In this document: positions 1 to 8,859 of the stretch, one piece after another
How the letters are laid out: the number at the start of each line of letters is the position of its first letter
How positions within the stretch are numbered: the first letter of the stretch is position 1
Origin: Amycolatopsis methanolica 239
GTDB taxonomy: Bacteria; Actinomycetota; Actinomycetes; Mycobacteriales; Pseudonocardiaceae
Length of the DNA stretch: 64,000 nt
Direction of reading: 5' to 3'
NCBI RefSeq assembly: GCF_000739085.1
Contig: NZ_CP009110.1
Span: 434,001-498,000 of the forward strand
Program-made: the position numbers and the translations under genes
The notes under the pieces: model-generated
The model's database searches: none
What the model saw: only the letters and a program-made list of their open reading frames with translations
Told to the model about the DNA's origin: nothing

Positions 1-2
1 CG

Positions 3-44
3 ACCACCGAGCGCCTGCCCAGGACAGACGGTGAAAGCAAGTGA
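3..44 (+). CDS. hemA: Probable C-terminal end of glutamyl-tRNA reductase (partial)
   Basis: An open frame enters from the left edge and stops at TGA 42-44, leaving 13 codons ([13 protein letters not shown]). The stop overlaps the GTG start of hemC in a GTGA arrangement, as expected for a translationally coupled upstream gene. HemA normally precedes hemC in actinobacteria and its C-terminus is poorly conserved, so identity rests on position alone and not on sequence. Confidence 0.4.
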   Translation, partial: TTERLPRTDGESK

Positions 45-997
45 CGAGGACCATTCGGATCGGGACGCGGGGCAGCGCCCTCGCCCTGACCCAGACCGGC
101 ACGGTCGCCGACGCGCTGCGCAAGGCGGGCCAGGAGGTCGAGATCGTGAAGGTCTCGACGCCGGGTGACCGCTCCAGCGCGCCGATCGCGGAGATCGGCG
201 TCGGCGTGTTCACCTCCGCGCTGCGCGAGGCCCTGCTGAACAAGCAGGTCGACGTCGCGGTGCACTCGTACAAGGACCTGCCGACGGCGCCCGAGCGCGG
301 CATCGTGCTGGCCGCCGTGCCGCCGCGGGAGGACCCGCGTGACGCGCTGATCGCCCGCGACGGGCTGACGCTGGGCGAGCTGCCCCCGGGCGCGCGCATC
401 GGCACCGGTTCGCCGCGCCGCACGGCGCAGCTGCGCGCGCTCGGCCTCGGCTTCGAGGTCGTGCCCATCCGGGGCAACATCGACACCCGGCTGAACAAGG
501 TCTTCGACGGCGAGCTGGACGCCGTCGTGCTCGCGCGCGCCGGCCTGGCCCGTCTCGGCCGGGCCGACGTGATCACCGAGACCCTGGACCCGATCCAGAT
601 GCTGCCCGCGCCCGCACAGGGCGCGCTGGCGGTGGAGTGCCGCGTCGACGACGTGGACATCGAACACCTTCTTCGGTCCATTGTGGACGACGAAGCGACA
701 CGGGCCGCGGTGACGGCGGAGCGGGCCATGCTGGCCGCGCTCGAAGCCGGCTGCAGCGCGCCCGTCGGCGCACTCGCCGAGGTGGTGGAGGATCTTGACG
801 CGGACGGCTCGGTCATCGAGAACGTGTCGCTGCGCGGGGTCGCCGCCGCCGGCCTCGACGACGAGGGTGTGCAGCTGCTGCGCGCCTCGGCGGTCGCCGG
901 CAAGAGCGAAGCGGAGCAACTCGGCCGCGACCTGGCCGCGGAGCTGCTCGACCTCGGAGCCGGCGCGCTGTCCGGCCCGGGCCGCGAATCACGGTGA
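41..997 (+). CDS. hemC: Hydroxymethylbilane synthase (porphobilinogen deaminase)
   Basis: This cytosolic enzyme condenses four porphobilinogens into hydroxymethylbilane, the linear precursor of all tetrapyrroles. The 318-residue product has the family N-terminus ([15 protein letters not shown]), the basic substrate-binding stretch GTGSPRR, the loop [10 protein letters not shown], and the AGCSAPVGA motif. Cys238 in that motif is the expected attachment site of the dipyrromethane cofactor. The GTG start overlaps the stop of the upstream frame by four bases. hemD follows after 55 bp with its own Shine-Dalgarno sequence, so the two are probably co-transcribed. Confidence 0.97.
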   Translation: MTRTIRIGTRGSALALTQTGTVADALRKAGQEVEIVKVSTPGDRSSAPIAEIGVGVFTSALREALLNKQVDVAVHSYKDLPTAPERGIVLAAVPPREDPRDALIARDGLTLGELPPGARIGTGSPRRTAQLRALGLGFEVVPIRGNIDTRLNKVFDGELDAVVLARAGLARLGRADVITETLDPIQMLPAPAQGALAVECRVDDVDIEHLLRSIVDDEATRAAVTAERAMLAALEAGCSAPVGALAEVVEDLDADGSVIENVSLRGVAAAGLDDEGVQLLRASAVAGKSEAEQLGRDLAAELLDLGAGALSGPGRESR

Positions 998-1052
998 AAC
1001 AGTTCCTCGAACGGTTCGGCGCGCTCGCGCCGACTCATAGGAGAAAGACACG

Positions 1053-2588
1053 ATGACCCCCGCGCGGACAACCGCTGGGCGCGTCGCCTTCGTGGGCTCC
1101 GGCCCCGGCGACGCCGGACTGCTGACCGTACGTGCCCAGGAGCTCCTGGCGAAGGCCGAGGTCGTGGTGACCGACCCGGACGTGCCCGCCGGCGTGCTCG
1201 CGGGCGCCAGCGCGGACGCCGAGGTCAGGCCCGCCGTCGGCGAGCCCGCCGAGGTCGCGAAGGACCTCGCCAACGAGGCCAAGGGCGGACGGCTCGTGCT
1301 GCGCCTGTCCAGCGGCGACCCGCTGACCAGCGCCGCCGCCGTCGCCGAGGTGCAGGCCGTCGCGAAGACCAGCGCGGTCTTCGAGGTCGTGCCGGGCATC
1401 ACGCCGGGTTCGGCCGTGCCCGCCTACGCCGGCATCGCGCTCGGCGGCAGCTACACCGACGTCGACGTCCGCGGCGACGTCGACTGGGCGAAGGTGGCCG
1501 CCGCCCCCGGCCCGATCGTGCTGCACGCGACTTCCGGCCAGCTGGCCGAGGCCGCCGGCGCGCTGACCGAACACGGCCTGGCAGGCACCACCCCGGTCGC
1601 CGTCACCGCCAACGGCACGATCAACACCCAGCGCACGGTCGACACCACGCTGGCGAGCCTGTCGCAGGACGCCGGTGAACTGGTCGGCCCGCTCGTGGTG
1701 ACCGTCGGCGAGCAGGCCGGGCAGCGGTCGAAGCTGTCCTGGTGGGAGTCGCGCGCCCTCTACGGCTGGAAGGTCCTGGTGCCCCGCACCAAGGAGCAGG
1801 CCGGCGAGATGGCCGAGCGGCTGCGCATCCACGGCGCCACGTCGCACGAGGTCCCGACCATCTCGGTCGAGCCGCCGCGCAGCCCCGCCCAGATGGAGCG
1901 CGCGGTCAAGGGCCTGGTCGACGGCCGCTACCAGTGGATCGTGTTCACCTCGGCCAACGCGGTGAAGGCGGTGTGGGAGAAGTTCGAGGAGTTCGGCCTC
2001 GACGCCCGCGCCTTCTCCGGTGTGAAGATCGCCTGCGTCGGCGAGGCCACCGCGGCCCGCGTGCGCGCGTTCGGCATCAACCCGGAGATGATCCCGCAGG
2101 GCGAGCAGTCCAGCGAGGGTCTGCTGGCCGAGTTCCCGCCGTACGACGACGTGCTGGACCCGGTGAACCGCGTGCTGCTGCCGCGGGCCGACATCGCCAC
2201 CGAGACCCTGTCCGCCGGCCTGGTCGACCGCGGCTGGGAGGTCGACGACGTGACGGCCTACCGGACCGTCCGCGCCGCGCCGCCGCCTGCCGAGACCCGC
2301 GAGATGATCAAGACCGGCGGGTTCGACGCGGTGTGCTTCACCTCGTCGTCGACCGTGCGGAACCTGGTCGGCATCGCGGGCAAGCCGCACACACGCACGC
2401 TGGTCGCGTGCATCGGGCCGAAGACCGCGGAGACCGCGGTCGAGTTCGGCCTGCGGGTGGACGTGCAGCCGGAGGTGGCCGACGTGCCGCACCTGGTCGA
2501 CGCGCTCGCCGCGCACGCCGCCAAGCTGCGCGCGGAGGGCGCCCTGCCGCCGCCGCGGAAGGCGAAGCGCACCCGGCGTTCTTCCTGA
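1053..2588 (+). CDS. hemD: Uroporphyrinogen-III synthase with N-terminal methyltransferase-like domain
   Basis: The 511-residue protein is a fusion. Residues about 8-235 look like a uroporphyrinogen-III C-methyltransferase (SUMT/CobA) fold, with [11 protein letters not shown] and [19 protein letters not shown]. Residues about 245-490 are the HemD domain that cyclises hydroxymethylbilane to uroporphyrinogen III. The same fusion is known in mycobacteria (Rv0511). The SUMT half looks degenerate: the usual FGRGGEE stretch after the GDP motif is replaced by [13 protein letters not shown]. Methylase activity for siroheme or cobalamin is therefore uncertain. The start is supported by AGGAGAAAG about 8 bases upstream. 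A strong terminator follows the stop. Confidence 0.93.
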   Translation: MTPARTTAGRVAFVGSGPGDAGLLTVRAQELLAKAEVVVTDPDVPAGVLAGASADAEVRPAVGEPAEVAKDLANEAKGGRLVLRLSSGDPLTSAAAVAEVQAVAKTSAVFEVVPGITPGSAVPAYAGIALGGSYTDVDVRGDVDWAKVAAAPGPIVLHATSGQLAEAAGALTEHGLAGTTPVAVTANGTINTQRTVDTTLASLSQDAGELVGPLVVTVGEQAGQRSKLSWWESRALYGWKVLVPRTKEQAGEMAERLRIHGATSHEVPTISVEPPRSPAQMERAVKGLVDGRYQWIVFTSANAVKAVWEKFEEFGLDARAFSGVKIACVGEATAARVRAFGINPEMIPQGEQSSEGLLAEFPPYDDVLDPVNRVLLPRADIATETLSAGLVDRGWEVDDVTAYRTVRAAPPPAETREMIKTGGFDAVCFTSSSTVRNLVGIAGKPHTRTLVACIGPKTAETAVEFGLRVDVQPEVADVPHLVDALAAHAAKLRAEGALPPPRKAKRTRRSS

Positions 2589-2597
2589 TCGTCCGTC

Positions 2598-2635
2598 CCT
2601 CGGGGCCGTCCGTGAGATGTCACGGGCGGCCCCGA
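2598..2635 (+). terminator. Intrinsic terminator of the hemC-hemD unit
   Basis: A 17-bp stem (2598-2614 with 2619-2635, one G-U wobble) closes on the 4-base loop GATG, ten bases after the hemD stop. It separates hemD from hemB, so hemB needs its own promoter. There is no U-tract, which is usual in this group. Confidence 0.8.
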
Positions 2636-2654
2636 GCGTGTTCCGTGGCCGGAG

Positions 2655-2660
2655 TACCGT
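2655..2660 (+). promoter_or_regulatory. -10 element of leaderless hemB promoter
   Basis: TACCGT matches TANNNT and is followed by 7 bases and then GTG at 2668, so transcription should begin at the start codon. It lies just after the hemD terminator. Confidence 0.7.
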
Positions 2661-2667
2661 CGATGGA

Positions 2668-3639
2668 GTGTTTCCCGAGCATCGTCCCCGCCGGTTGCGG
2701 AGCACGGCGGCGCTGCGGCGCCTCGTCAGTGAGACCACCCTCCGGCCGCGCCAGCTGATCCTGCCCATGTTCGTCGCCGAGGGCGCCACGGCGCCGCGGC
2801 CCATCTCGAGCATGCCTGGCGTCGTCCAGCACACCCGGGACACGCTGCGCAAGGCGGCCGTCGAGGCGGTGCAGGCCGGCGTGGGCGGGCTGATGCTCTT
2901 CGGTGTGCCCGCGAACCGGGACGCGACCGGCTCCGGCGCGGTCGACGAGAACGGCATCCTCAACGTCGCCCTGCGCGACCTGAGCTCGGAGCTCGGCGAC
3001 TCGACCGTCCTGATGGCCGACACGTGCCTGGACGAGTTCACCGACCACGGCCACTGCGGCGTGCTGGACGACCGCGGAGGCGTGGACAACGACGCGACGC
3101 TGTCGGTATACGCGGACATGGCCGTGGCCCAGGCCGACGCCGGGGCGCACCTGCTCGGGCCGAGCGGCATGATGGACGGCCAGGTCGGCGTGATCCGCCG
3201 GGCGCTCGACGAGGCAGGCCACACCGAGACCGGCATCCTGGCCTACTCCGCCAAATACGCGAGCGCTTTCTACGGCCCGTTCCGCGAGGCGGTGGACTCC
3301 CAGCTCAAGGGCGACCGCAAGACGTACCAGCAGGACCCGGGCAACGCGCGCGAGGCGCTGCGCGAGATCGAGCTGGACGTCGAAGAGGGCGCCGACGCGA
3401 TCATGGTCAAGCCGGCACTGTCGTACCTGGACGTGATCCGCCTGGCGGCCGACGCGTCCCCGGTCCCGGTGGCGGCGTACAACATCTCCGGCGAATACGC
3501 GATGGTCGAGGCGGCCGCGGCGAACGGCTGGCTGGACCGCGAGCGCACGATCCTTGAGGTGCTGACCTCGATCCGCCGCGCGGGTGCGGACATGATCCTG
3601 ACCTACTGGGCGACGGAAGCGGCGGCCTGGCTCGACTGA
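2668..3639 (+). CDS. hemB: Porphobilinogen synthase (delta-aminolevulinate dehydratase)
   Basis: This enzyme condenses two 5-aminolevulinates into porphobilinogen. Longer frames begin inside the upstream terminator loop. I place the start at GTG 2668 because a TACCGT -10 box lies 7 bases upstream. This gives 323 residues, the normal family length, beginning at [10 protein letters not shown]. With this start, the Schiff-base lysines (AYSAK196, MVK248) and the metal-site residues (Cys120, Asp122, Cys130) fall within one residue of the E. coli numbering. The metal motif [14 protein letters not shown] is intermediate between the zinc (C-C-C) and magnesium (A-D-D) types. Confidence 0.96.
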   Translation: MFPEHRPRRLRSTAALRRLVSETTLRPRQLILPMFVAEGATAPRPISSMPGVVQHTRDTLRKAAVEAVQAGVGGLMLFGVPANRDATGSGAVDENGILNVALRDLSSELGDSTVLMADTCLDEFTDHGHCGVLDDRGGVDNDATLSVYADMAVAQADAGAHLLGPSGMMDGQVGVIRRALDEAGHTETGILAYSAKYASAFYGPFREAVDSQLKGDRKTYQQDPGNAREALREIELDVEEGADAIMVKPALSYLDVIRLAADASPVPVAAYNISGEYAMVEAAAANGWLDRERTILEVLTSIRRAGADMILTYWATEAAAWLD

Positions 3640-3681
3640 GCCAGCGGCCGCCCGGCCGGGTCGGCGGCGACGGCGGCACAG

Positions 3682-3687
3682 TAGTCT
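3682..3687 (+). promoter_or_regulatory. -10 element, leaderless
   Basis: TAGTCT lies 7 bases before the GTG at 3695, so the mRNA probably starts at the initiation codon. No clear -35 box is visible. Confidence 0.65.
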
Positions 3688-3694
3688 CTGACGG

Positions 3695-4156
3695 GTGAGT
3701 GAATCGGACGACCTGGTCGAACGGCCGGACCCGCCGAAGCCGGTGCAAGTGTCGTTCTGGCTGTGGGTCGCCTCCGCGGTGGTCCTCGTCATCGCCTACC
3801 TGGTGGTGTTCCTGGCCCGCCAGCAGGTCATCGACACCCTGGTCAAGGCCAACACGAACACGCAGATCACCCCGGACAAGATCGCGTCCGGCACCACGGT
3901 GCTGTTCGCGATGCTGCTGGTCGGCTCGGTGTCGTTCGCGGCTTTCTTCGTGCTGTTCGCCTGGAAGGCGCGCCAGGGCACCCGCTCCGCCCGCACCGTC
4001 CTGACGGTCCTGGTGGCGATCACGCTGGTCTTCCAGTTCGTGATGCAGGCCTACACCGGCATCTCGCTGGTCGCGACGCTGCTCGGTCTGGTCGCGCTGG
4101 CGCTGATGTACATCCCGTCGGTGCAGCCGTACTTCCCGAAGGTCAGCCGCCGGTAA
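3695..4156 (+). CDS. Four-helix membrane protein, unknown function
   Basis: I do not recognise this 153-residue protein. A short charged, proline-containing N-terminus (to about residue 20) is followed by four hydrophobic segments near residues 22-42, 67-88, 101-118 and 122-138, ending in a short basic tail. It lies between hemB and hemL with two more small membrane proteins; the M. tuberculosis hem region also has small membrane proteins here. The GTG start is set by a -10 box 7 bases upstream. The next gene begins four bases after the stop, suggesting co-translation. Confidence 0.8.
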   Translation: MSESDDLVERPDPPKPVQVSFWLWVASAVVLVIAYLVVFLARQQVIDTLVKANTNTQITPDKIASGTTVLFAMLLVGSVSFAAFFVLFAWKARQGTRSARTVLTVLVAITLVFQFVMQAYTGISLVATLLGLVALALMYIPSVQPYFPKVSRR

Positions 4157-4159
4157 GCC

Positions 4160-4582
4160 GTGGACCGGTACGTCGAGCGCGGAGCGAGCTGGACGGCCCT
4201 CGCGTACGGGCCCGGCTTCGCCCTGCTCGGGTTCCTGGCCGAGCTGCTCACCGGCGCCACGCACACCGTCGCGTGGGTGATCGTCGGTCTCGGGCTGGCC
4301 GCGATCACCGCTCCCTGGGTGTACGCGCGGCGGCGGTTCCTGACCGTCCGCGTCACCGGCGAAGCGTTGTGGCAGGGCCGCGAACGGCTGCCGCTGACCG
4401 ACATCGCCGAGGTCGCCGACGTCGGCGCGCCGACCGGGGCGCGGGTGCTCGGCGGCGGCTGGACCACCCCGAACAAGTACGACTCGCTGCCCATCCGGCT
4501 CACCGACGGCACCGTCGTGCTCGCCTGGGCCAAGGACGTCGAGGCGCTGCGGACCGTGCTGCAGGAGGCGCGGACGGCATGA
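4160..4582 (+). CDS. Small membrane protein, unknown function
   Basis: The 140-residue product has two hydrophobic segments (about residues 11-32 and 36-55), then a short RRRF junction and a soluble C-terminal half with a GARVLGGGWTTPNKYDSLPI stretch and alternating beta-like residues. This resembles small membrane proteins with a cytosolic PH-like domain, but I cannot assign a family. It starts with GTG three bases after the preceding stop, with no separate promoter visible, so it is likely translated by coupling. Confidence 0.75.
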   Translation: MDRYVERGASWTALAYGPGFALLGFLAELLTGATHTVAWVIVGLGLAAITAPWVYARRRFLTVRVTGEALWQGRERLPLTDIAEVADVGAPTGARVLGGGWTTPNKYDSLPIRLTDGTVVLAWAKDVEALRTVLQEARTA

Positions 4583-4594
4583 GAGGCTGCTCAC

Positions 4595-4939
4595 GTGACT
4601 GAACAGGCTCGCCTCAACCAGCCCGTGCGCGCGGTGGTCGCGCTGGCCGAGGTGCTGCTGGCGGCGGTGGCCGTGTGGGGCGCCTTCCAGTTGTGGCAGC
4701 AGGGCGTGCACACGGTCGTGGTGACCCTCACCGACGGCACCGTTCTGACCAGCACGCGCTGGGTCGGGAGCTGGATGTCCGGCGCGATCGGCCTCGGCGT
4801 GGTCGCCGGGATCCTGCTGGTCGACGCCGTCCGCGAGGTCCTGCTCGCGGTGCGCGTCAAGCGCCGCCGGAAAAGCCGCGAAGCCGATCATGACGAGGAC
4901 GACTTCGGCTACTTCACCGGACACCTGAACCAGGCCTGA
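4595..4939 (+). CDS. Small membrane protein, unknown function
   Basis: The 114-residue product has hydrophobic segments near residues 11-31 and 55-80, separated by a short region ([17 protein letters not shown]). The tail is strongly charged ([15 protein letters not shown]). This suggests two membrane spans with a cytosolic C-terminus. It is the third of three consecutive small membrane genes before hemL and begins 12 bases after the previous stop. No family is recognised. Confidence 0.7.
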   Translation: MTEQARLNQPVRAVVALAEVLLAAVAVWGAFQLWQQGVHTVVVTLTDGTVLTSTRWVGSWMSGAIGLGVVAGILLVDAVREVLLAVRVKRRRKSREADHDEDDFGYFTGHLNQA

Positions 4940-4964
4940 CGGGACCTTTGCAAGACTGGGGTCT

Positions 4965-6266
4965 GTGACGCAAGCAGTCGACAAGTCCAGGGCATGGTTC
5001 GACCGGGCCGCCGCTGTGACACCGGGTGGGGTGAACTCCCCGGTGCGGGCGTTCAACTCGGTGGGCGGCACGCCGCGGTTCATGGTGCGCGGCGAGGGTC
5101 CGTACCTGTGGGACGCGGACGGCAACCGCTACGTGGACCTGGTGTCCTCGTGGGGTCCGATGATCCTCGGGCACGCGCACCCGGCGGTCGTCGACGCGGC
5201 CCGCGCGGCCGCGAGTTCGGGCCTGTCCTTCGGCACGCCGACGATCGGCGAGGTCGAGCTGGCCGAGGAGATCATTGACCGGGTCGACCCGGTGCACCAG
5301 GTGCGGCTGGTCAACTCCGGCACCGAGGCGACGATGAGCGCGATCCGGCTGGCCCGCGGGTTCACCGGCCGCGGCAAGATCATCAAGTTCGCCGGCTGCT
5401 ACCACGGGCACGTCGACGCGCTGCTCGCCCAGGCCGGCTCCGGCGTCGCCACGCTCGGCCTGCCGACCTCGCCCGGGGTGACCGGGGCGCAGGCCGCGGA
5501 CACGATCGTGCTGCCCTACAACGACATCGAGGCCGTGCGGCAGTCGTTCGCGGAGAACCCGGACTCGATCGCGGCGATCATCACCGAGGCCGCCGCGGGC
5601 AACATGGGCGCCGTCGCGCCGGACGTGGACTTCAACGCCCAGCTGCGGGACATCGCGCACGAGCACGGCGCGCTGCTGATCATGGACGAGGTCATGACCG
5701 GCTTCCGGGTGTCCCGGTCCGGCTGGTTCGGCATCGAGGGCGTGCCCGGCGATCTCTACACGTTCGGCAAGGTCATGTCCGGCGGGCTGCCCGCCGCGGC
5801 GTTCGGCGGCCGCTCCGACGTGATGGCCCGGCTCGCCCCGACCGGCCCGGTCTACCAGGCCGGCACGCTGTCCGGGAACCCGGTCGCGGTCGCCACGGGC
5901 CTGGCAACCCTGCGCACGGCCGACGACGAGGTGTACCGCCGCCTCGACGCCAACTCGCAGCGCTTGGGCGCGCTGTTCACCGAGGCGCTGACCAAGGCCG
6001 GGGTGCCGCACCACGTGGCCTACGCCGGGAACCTGCTCAGTGTGTTCTTCCGCGAGGAGCCGGTGCGTAACTACCACGACGCCACCAGCGCGGACACCTG
6101 GCGTTTCCCGCCGTTCTTCCACACGCTGCTGGAGCGCGGCGTGTACGGGCCGCCGAGCGCGTTCGAGGCCTGGTTCGTCAACTCCGCGATGGACGACGCG
6201 GCGTTCGAGGTCATCGAGGCCGCGCTGCCCGCGGCCGCGAAGGCCGCTGCGGAGGCCCGTCAGTGA
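4965..6266 (+). CDS. hemL: Glutamate-1-semialdehyde 2,1-aminomutase
   Basis: This PLP enzyme converts glutamate-1-semialdehyde to 5-aminolevulinate, the last step of the C5 pathway and the source of substrate for HemB. The 433-residue length is typical. Visible motifs are [12 protein letters not shown] near the N-terminus, GCYHGHVD, the cofactor-pocket sequence MDEVMTGFR, and [10 protein letters not shown] with Lys269 as the PLP lysine. GTG 4965 is preceded 7 bases upstream by AAGACT, a weak -10 match, so it may also be leaderless. The stop overlaps the next gene by four bases. Confidence 0.97.
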   Translation: MTQAVDKSRAWFDRAAAVTPGGVNSPVRAFNSVGGTPRFMVRGEGPYLWDADGNRYVDLVSSWGPMILGHAHPAVVDAARAAASSGLSFGTPTIGEVELAEEIIDRVDPVHQVRLVNSGTEATMSAIRLARGFTGRGKIIKFAGCYHGHVDALLAQAGSGVATLGLPTSPGVTGAQAADTIVLPYNDIEAVRQSFAENPDSIAAIITEAAAGNMGAVAPDVDFNAQLRDIAHEHGALLIMDEVMTGFRVSRSGWFGIEGVPGDLYTFGKVMSGGLPAAAFGGRSDVMARLAPTGPVYQAGTLSGNPVAVATGLATLRTADDEVYRRLDANSQRLGALFTEALTKAGVPHHVAYAGNLLSVFFREEPVRNYHDATSADTWRFPPFFHTLLERGVYGPPSAFEAWFVNSAMDDAAFEVIEAALPAAAKAAAEARQ

Positions 6267-6889
6267 CGACCATCGTGCACCTCCTCCGGCACGGCGAAGT
6301 GCACAACCCGGAGGGGATCCTCTACGGCCGCCTGCCCGGCTTCCACCTGTCCGAGCGCGGGCGCCGCCAGGCACTGACGGTCGCCGAGGCCGTCGCCGCC
6401 CACGACATCACCCACGTGGTCGCCTCCCCGCTGCAGCGCGCGCAGGAGACCGCGGCCCCGATCGCCGCGGCGCACCGGCTCGACGTGCAGACCGACGAGC
6501 GGCTGATCGAGGCGGGCAACGTGTTCGAGGGCCAGAAGGTCGCGGTCGGCGACGGCGCACTGCGCCAGCCGCGGCACTGGACGAAGCTGCGCAACCCGTT
6601 CCTGCCCTCGTGGGGCGAGCCGTACGTGGAGATCGCGCACCGGATGCTCGGCGCGGTCCTGCGGGCCCGCTCGAAGGCCGAGGGCCACGAGGCGTTGTGC
6701 GTGTCGCACCAGCTGCCGATCTGGACGCTGCGCCGGTTCCTGGAGGCCAAGCCGCTGTGGCACGACCCGCGCCGCCGCCAGTGCTCGCTCGCCTCGCTGA
6801 CCAGCCTCGTGTTCGACGGCGAGGAGCTGGTGAAGATCGTCTACAGCGAGCCGGCCGGCGCCACCGACCCGAAGGTGACCGGAGCATGA
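6263..6889 (+). CDS. Histidine phosphatase family protein
   Basis: The protein has the RHGE signature of the phosphoglycerate mutase/acid phosphatase superfamily near residue 10 ([13 protein letters not shown]), a second [10 protein letters not shown] motif, and the catalytic CVSHQLPIW histidine in the C-terminal half. It has 208 residues. The substrate cannot be read from sequence; the M. tuberculosis neighbour in this position (Rv0525) is a similar, poorly characterised protein. GTG 6263 overlaps the hemL stop and its own stop overlaps the TlpA start (ATGA), so all three are probably translated from one message. Confidence 0.88.
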   Translation: MTTIVHLLRHGEVHNPEGILYGRLPGFHLSERGRRQALTVAEAVAAHDITHVVASPLQRAQETAAPIAAAHRLDVQTDERLIEAGNVFEGQKVAVGDGALRQPRHWTKLRNPFLPSWGEPYVEIAHRMLGAVLRARSKAEGHEALCVSHQLPIWTLRRFLEAKPLWHDPRRRQCSLASLTSLVFDGEELVKIVYSEPAGATDPKVTGA

Positions 6890-7461
6890 AGCGCATCCTC
6901 GCGGCGGTCCTGGCGAGCGTGTGCGTGCTCGCCGGGTGCAGCACCGGGAACGACGCGGTGTCGCAGGGCAGCAACTTCGAGTTCGTCGCGCCGGGCGGCA
7001 AGACCGACATCCTCTACGAGGGCGCCGACCGGCAGCCGATCCCGAACCTGTCCGGCGACGACCTGATGACCGAGGGCAAGACCATCTCGGTCGCGGACTA
7101 CGCGGGCAAGGTCGTCGTGATCAACATCTGGGGCCAGTGGTGCGCGCCGTGCCGCACCGAGGCGCCGGAGCTGGAGAAGCTCTACCTGGCGCACCAGGCC
7201 AACGGCGTGCAGGTGCTCGGCCTCGACGTCCGCGACGACGACCGCTCGGCGCCGCAGGACTTCGTGCGCAACCGGCAGCTGACCTATCCGTCGATCTACG
7301 ACCCGCCGGGCCGCAGCCTGCTGCAGCTGTCCGGCTACCCGCGCAACGTCGTGCCGTCCACGATCATCCTGGACAAGCAGCAGCGGGTGGCCGCGGTCTA
7401 CCTGCGGTCGATCCTGGCCAGCGACATCGAGCCGGTGGTCCAGCGGCTCGCCGCCGAGTAA
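6886..7461 (+). CDS. TlpA/ResA-type thiol-disulfide lipoprotein
   Basis: The 191-residue product begins with a lipoprotein signal peptide ending in VLAGC, with Cys18 as the lipidated residue. The thioredoxin fold follows, with active-site WCAPC (Cys86 and Cys89) and a cis-proline segment (NVVPSTIILD). It should act outside the membrane, reducing apocytochrome c cysteines with electrons from CcdA, just downstream. The ATG overlaps the upstream stop by four bases. Its 3' end overlaps the convergent gene at 7398-7461. Confidence 0.92.
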   Translation: MKRILAAVLASVCVLAGCSTGNDAVSQGSNFEFVAPGGKTDILYEGADRQPIPNLSGDDLMTEGKTISVADYAGKVVVINIWGQWCAPCRTEAPELEKLYLAHQANGVQVLGLDVRDDDRSAPQDFVRNRQLTYPSIYDPPGRSLLQLSGYPRNVVPSTIILDKQQRVAAVYLRSILASDIEPVVQRLAAE

Positions 7462-7964
7462 CCCGACCGCAGGAAGACCCCGAGCGCCAGCGCGCCGCCG
7501 AACAGCAGGAACGCGGTCCCGGCGACCGTCGGCGGGTGCGGCGTCGCGAGCTGGGGCGAGACCCGCGCCCACTGCTGGATCGCGACGGCGGCCGCGGCGG
7601 CGGAGGCCGTCAGTCCGGCGGCGCCGAGGGCGGCGCCCCACTTCCCGGCGCCGCGCAGGACGATCACCAGCACCGCGAGCACGCCGGCGACCTGCACGGC
7701 GGGCAGGTTCACCACCTCCGGCCGCACGACGAGGTGGTCCATCGCGAGCTGCGCGCCGGTCGAGCCGAGCACGCCCGCGGAGGCCATCAGCGCCCCGGCC
7801 CACCACCGCAGGTGCAGCGCGGCCCACGGCGCGGCGGCCGTCAACGCGCAGCACAGCAGGAACGGGACCGAGCGCCAGGCGAGTTCGGCGCGCGTGATTT
7901 CCCACACCAGCGGGGCTCCGACCAGCACGGACAGCGACGCGTGGACACGCAGCGGAATCGTCAT
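7398..7964 (-). CDS. Polytopic membrane protein, unknown function
   Basis: The 188-residue product is very hydrophobic, with about five or six predicted spans and alanine/leucine-rich helices. The start at 7964 is supported by TACCTT 7 bases upstream on the minus strand. It is divergent from ccdA and tail-to-tail with the TlpA gene, overlapping its coding end by 64 bp. I recognise no family. A role in the adjacent cytochrome c pathway is only suggested by position. Confidence 0.7.
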   Translation of the reverse strand: MTIPLRVHASLSVLVGAPLVWEITRAELAWRSVPFLLCCALTAAAPWAALHLRWWAGALMASAGVLGSTGAQLAMDHLVVRPEVVNLPAVQVAGVLAVLVIVLRGAGKWGAALGAAGLTASAAAAAVAIQQWARVSPQLATPHPPTVAGTAFLLFGGALALGVFLRSGYSAASRWTTGSMSLARIDRR

Positions 7965-7971
7965 GGGCGAA

Positions 7972-7977
7972 AAGGTA
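7972..7977 (-). promoter_or_regulatory. -10 element, leaderless
   Basis: On the minus strand TACCTT is followed by 7 bases and the ATG at 7964. Confidence 0.6.
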
Positions 7978-8073
7978 TGGTGTGGCCCACGGCACCGGCT
8001 TCGGTCGAAGAGCTCGCCGTCCTCGGCCGATCGGCCGAGACCATCCCGGTGAACTCACACCGAACTCACTGCT

Positions 8074-8079
8074 TACCCT
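8074..8079 (+). promoter_or_regulatory. -10 element of leaderless ccdA promoter
   Basis: TACCCT is followed by 6 bases and GTG at 8086. No Shine-Dalgarno sequence precedes the start. Confidence 0.65.
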
Positions 8080-8085
8080 CGAACC

Positions 8086-8859
8086 GTGAACTCCGTGACC
8101 GAGCTGGCGACCTCCGGGCCGCTGCTGCTCGCAGCCGGGGTCGCCCTGCTCGCCGGCGCCATCTCGTTCGCCTCGCCGTGCGTCGTCCCGCTCGTGCCGG
8201 GTTACCTCGCCTACCTCGCCGCGCTGGTCGGCGCCGACGCACCCGCCGTGACCGCGGACGAGGACCGCAAGAAGGGCCGCTACGCCGTCGTCGGCGCGGC
8301 CGGTCTGTTCGTGCTCGGCTTCACCGTCGTGTTCGCCGCGGGGGTCGGCAGCCTGGTGTGGCTCGCCGACGCCCTGCTGGTCAACCAGGACCTGCTGCAG
8401 CGCGTCGGCGGCGTGGTGACGATCGCGATGGCCCTGGTGTTCCTCGGTCTCATCCCGGCGCTGCAGCGCGACGTCCGGTCGCACCGCGTGCCGCGCGGCG
8501 GCCTGCTCGGCGCGCCGCTGCTGGGCGCGGTGTTCGGGCTCGGCTGGACGCCGTGCATCGGCCCGACGCTGTCCGGCGTGCTCGCGCTGGCCGCGGGCAC
8601 CGGCTCCAGCGGTGCCCGCGGGTTCCTCCTGGTCCTGGTCTACTGCCTAGGCCTCGGCCTGCCGTTCCTGCTCATCGCGTTCGGCGCGCGCTGGGCCGTG
8701 CGCGCCACCGACTGGCTGCGCCGCAACGGCCGCCGGGTGCAGATCTTCGGCGGCGGGCTGCTCCTCGTCGTCGGGGTCCTGCTGGTCACCGGCCTGTGGG
8801 GCGAGCTGGTCAGCTGGTTGCGCGACGCCTTCGTCACGGACACGGTGCTGCCGCTGTGA
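8086..8859 (+). CDS. ccdA: Cytochrome c biogenesis transmembrane protein CcdA
   Basis: CcdA carries reducing equivalents across the membrane to the extracytoplasmic thioredoxin TlpA. The 257-residue protein has six hydrophobic segments, with the redox cysteines in FASPCVVPLVPGYL (first span) and LGWTPCIGPTLSGV (fourth span), both followed by the family's typical prolines. It starts the ccdA-resB-ccsB set and overlaps resB by four bases (GTGA). A leaderless-type promoter lies directly upstream. Confidence 0.95.
   Translation: MNSVTELATSGPLLLAAGVALLAGAISFASPCVVPLVPGYLAYLAALVGADAPAVTADEDRKKGRYAVVGAAGLFVLGFTVVFAAGVGSLVWLADALLVNQDLLQRVGGVVTIAMALVFLGLIPALQRDVRSHRVPRGGLLGAPLLGAVFGLGWTPCIGPTLSGVLALAAGTGSSGARGFLLVLVYCLGLGLPFLLIAFGARWAVRATDWLRRNGRRVQIFGGGLLLVVGVLLVTGLWGELVSWLRDAFVTDTVLPL

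Noticed and set aside
2617..2667. hemB start near 2617
   Set aside because: The codon lies in the loop of the hemD terminator. GTG 2668 has a -10 box at the right distance and restores family numbering.
1035..3236. 733-codon minus-strand frame opposite hemD and hemB
   Set aside because: It is antisense to conserved hem genes and crosses a terminator and a promoter.
6921..8855. Long upstream extension of the resB frame
   Set aside because: It covers the TlpA gene and ccdA in another frame. The coupled GTG at 8856 gives the normal ResB N-terminus.
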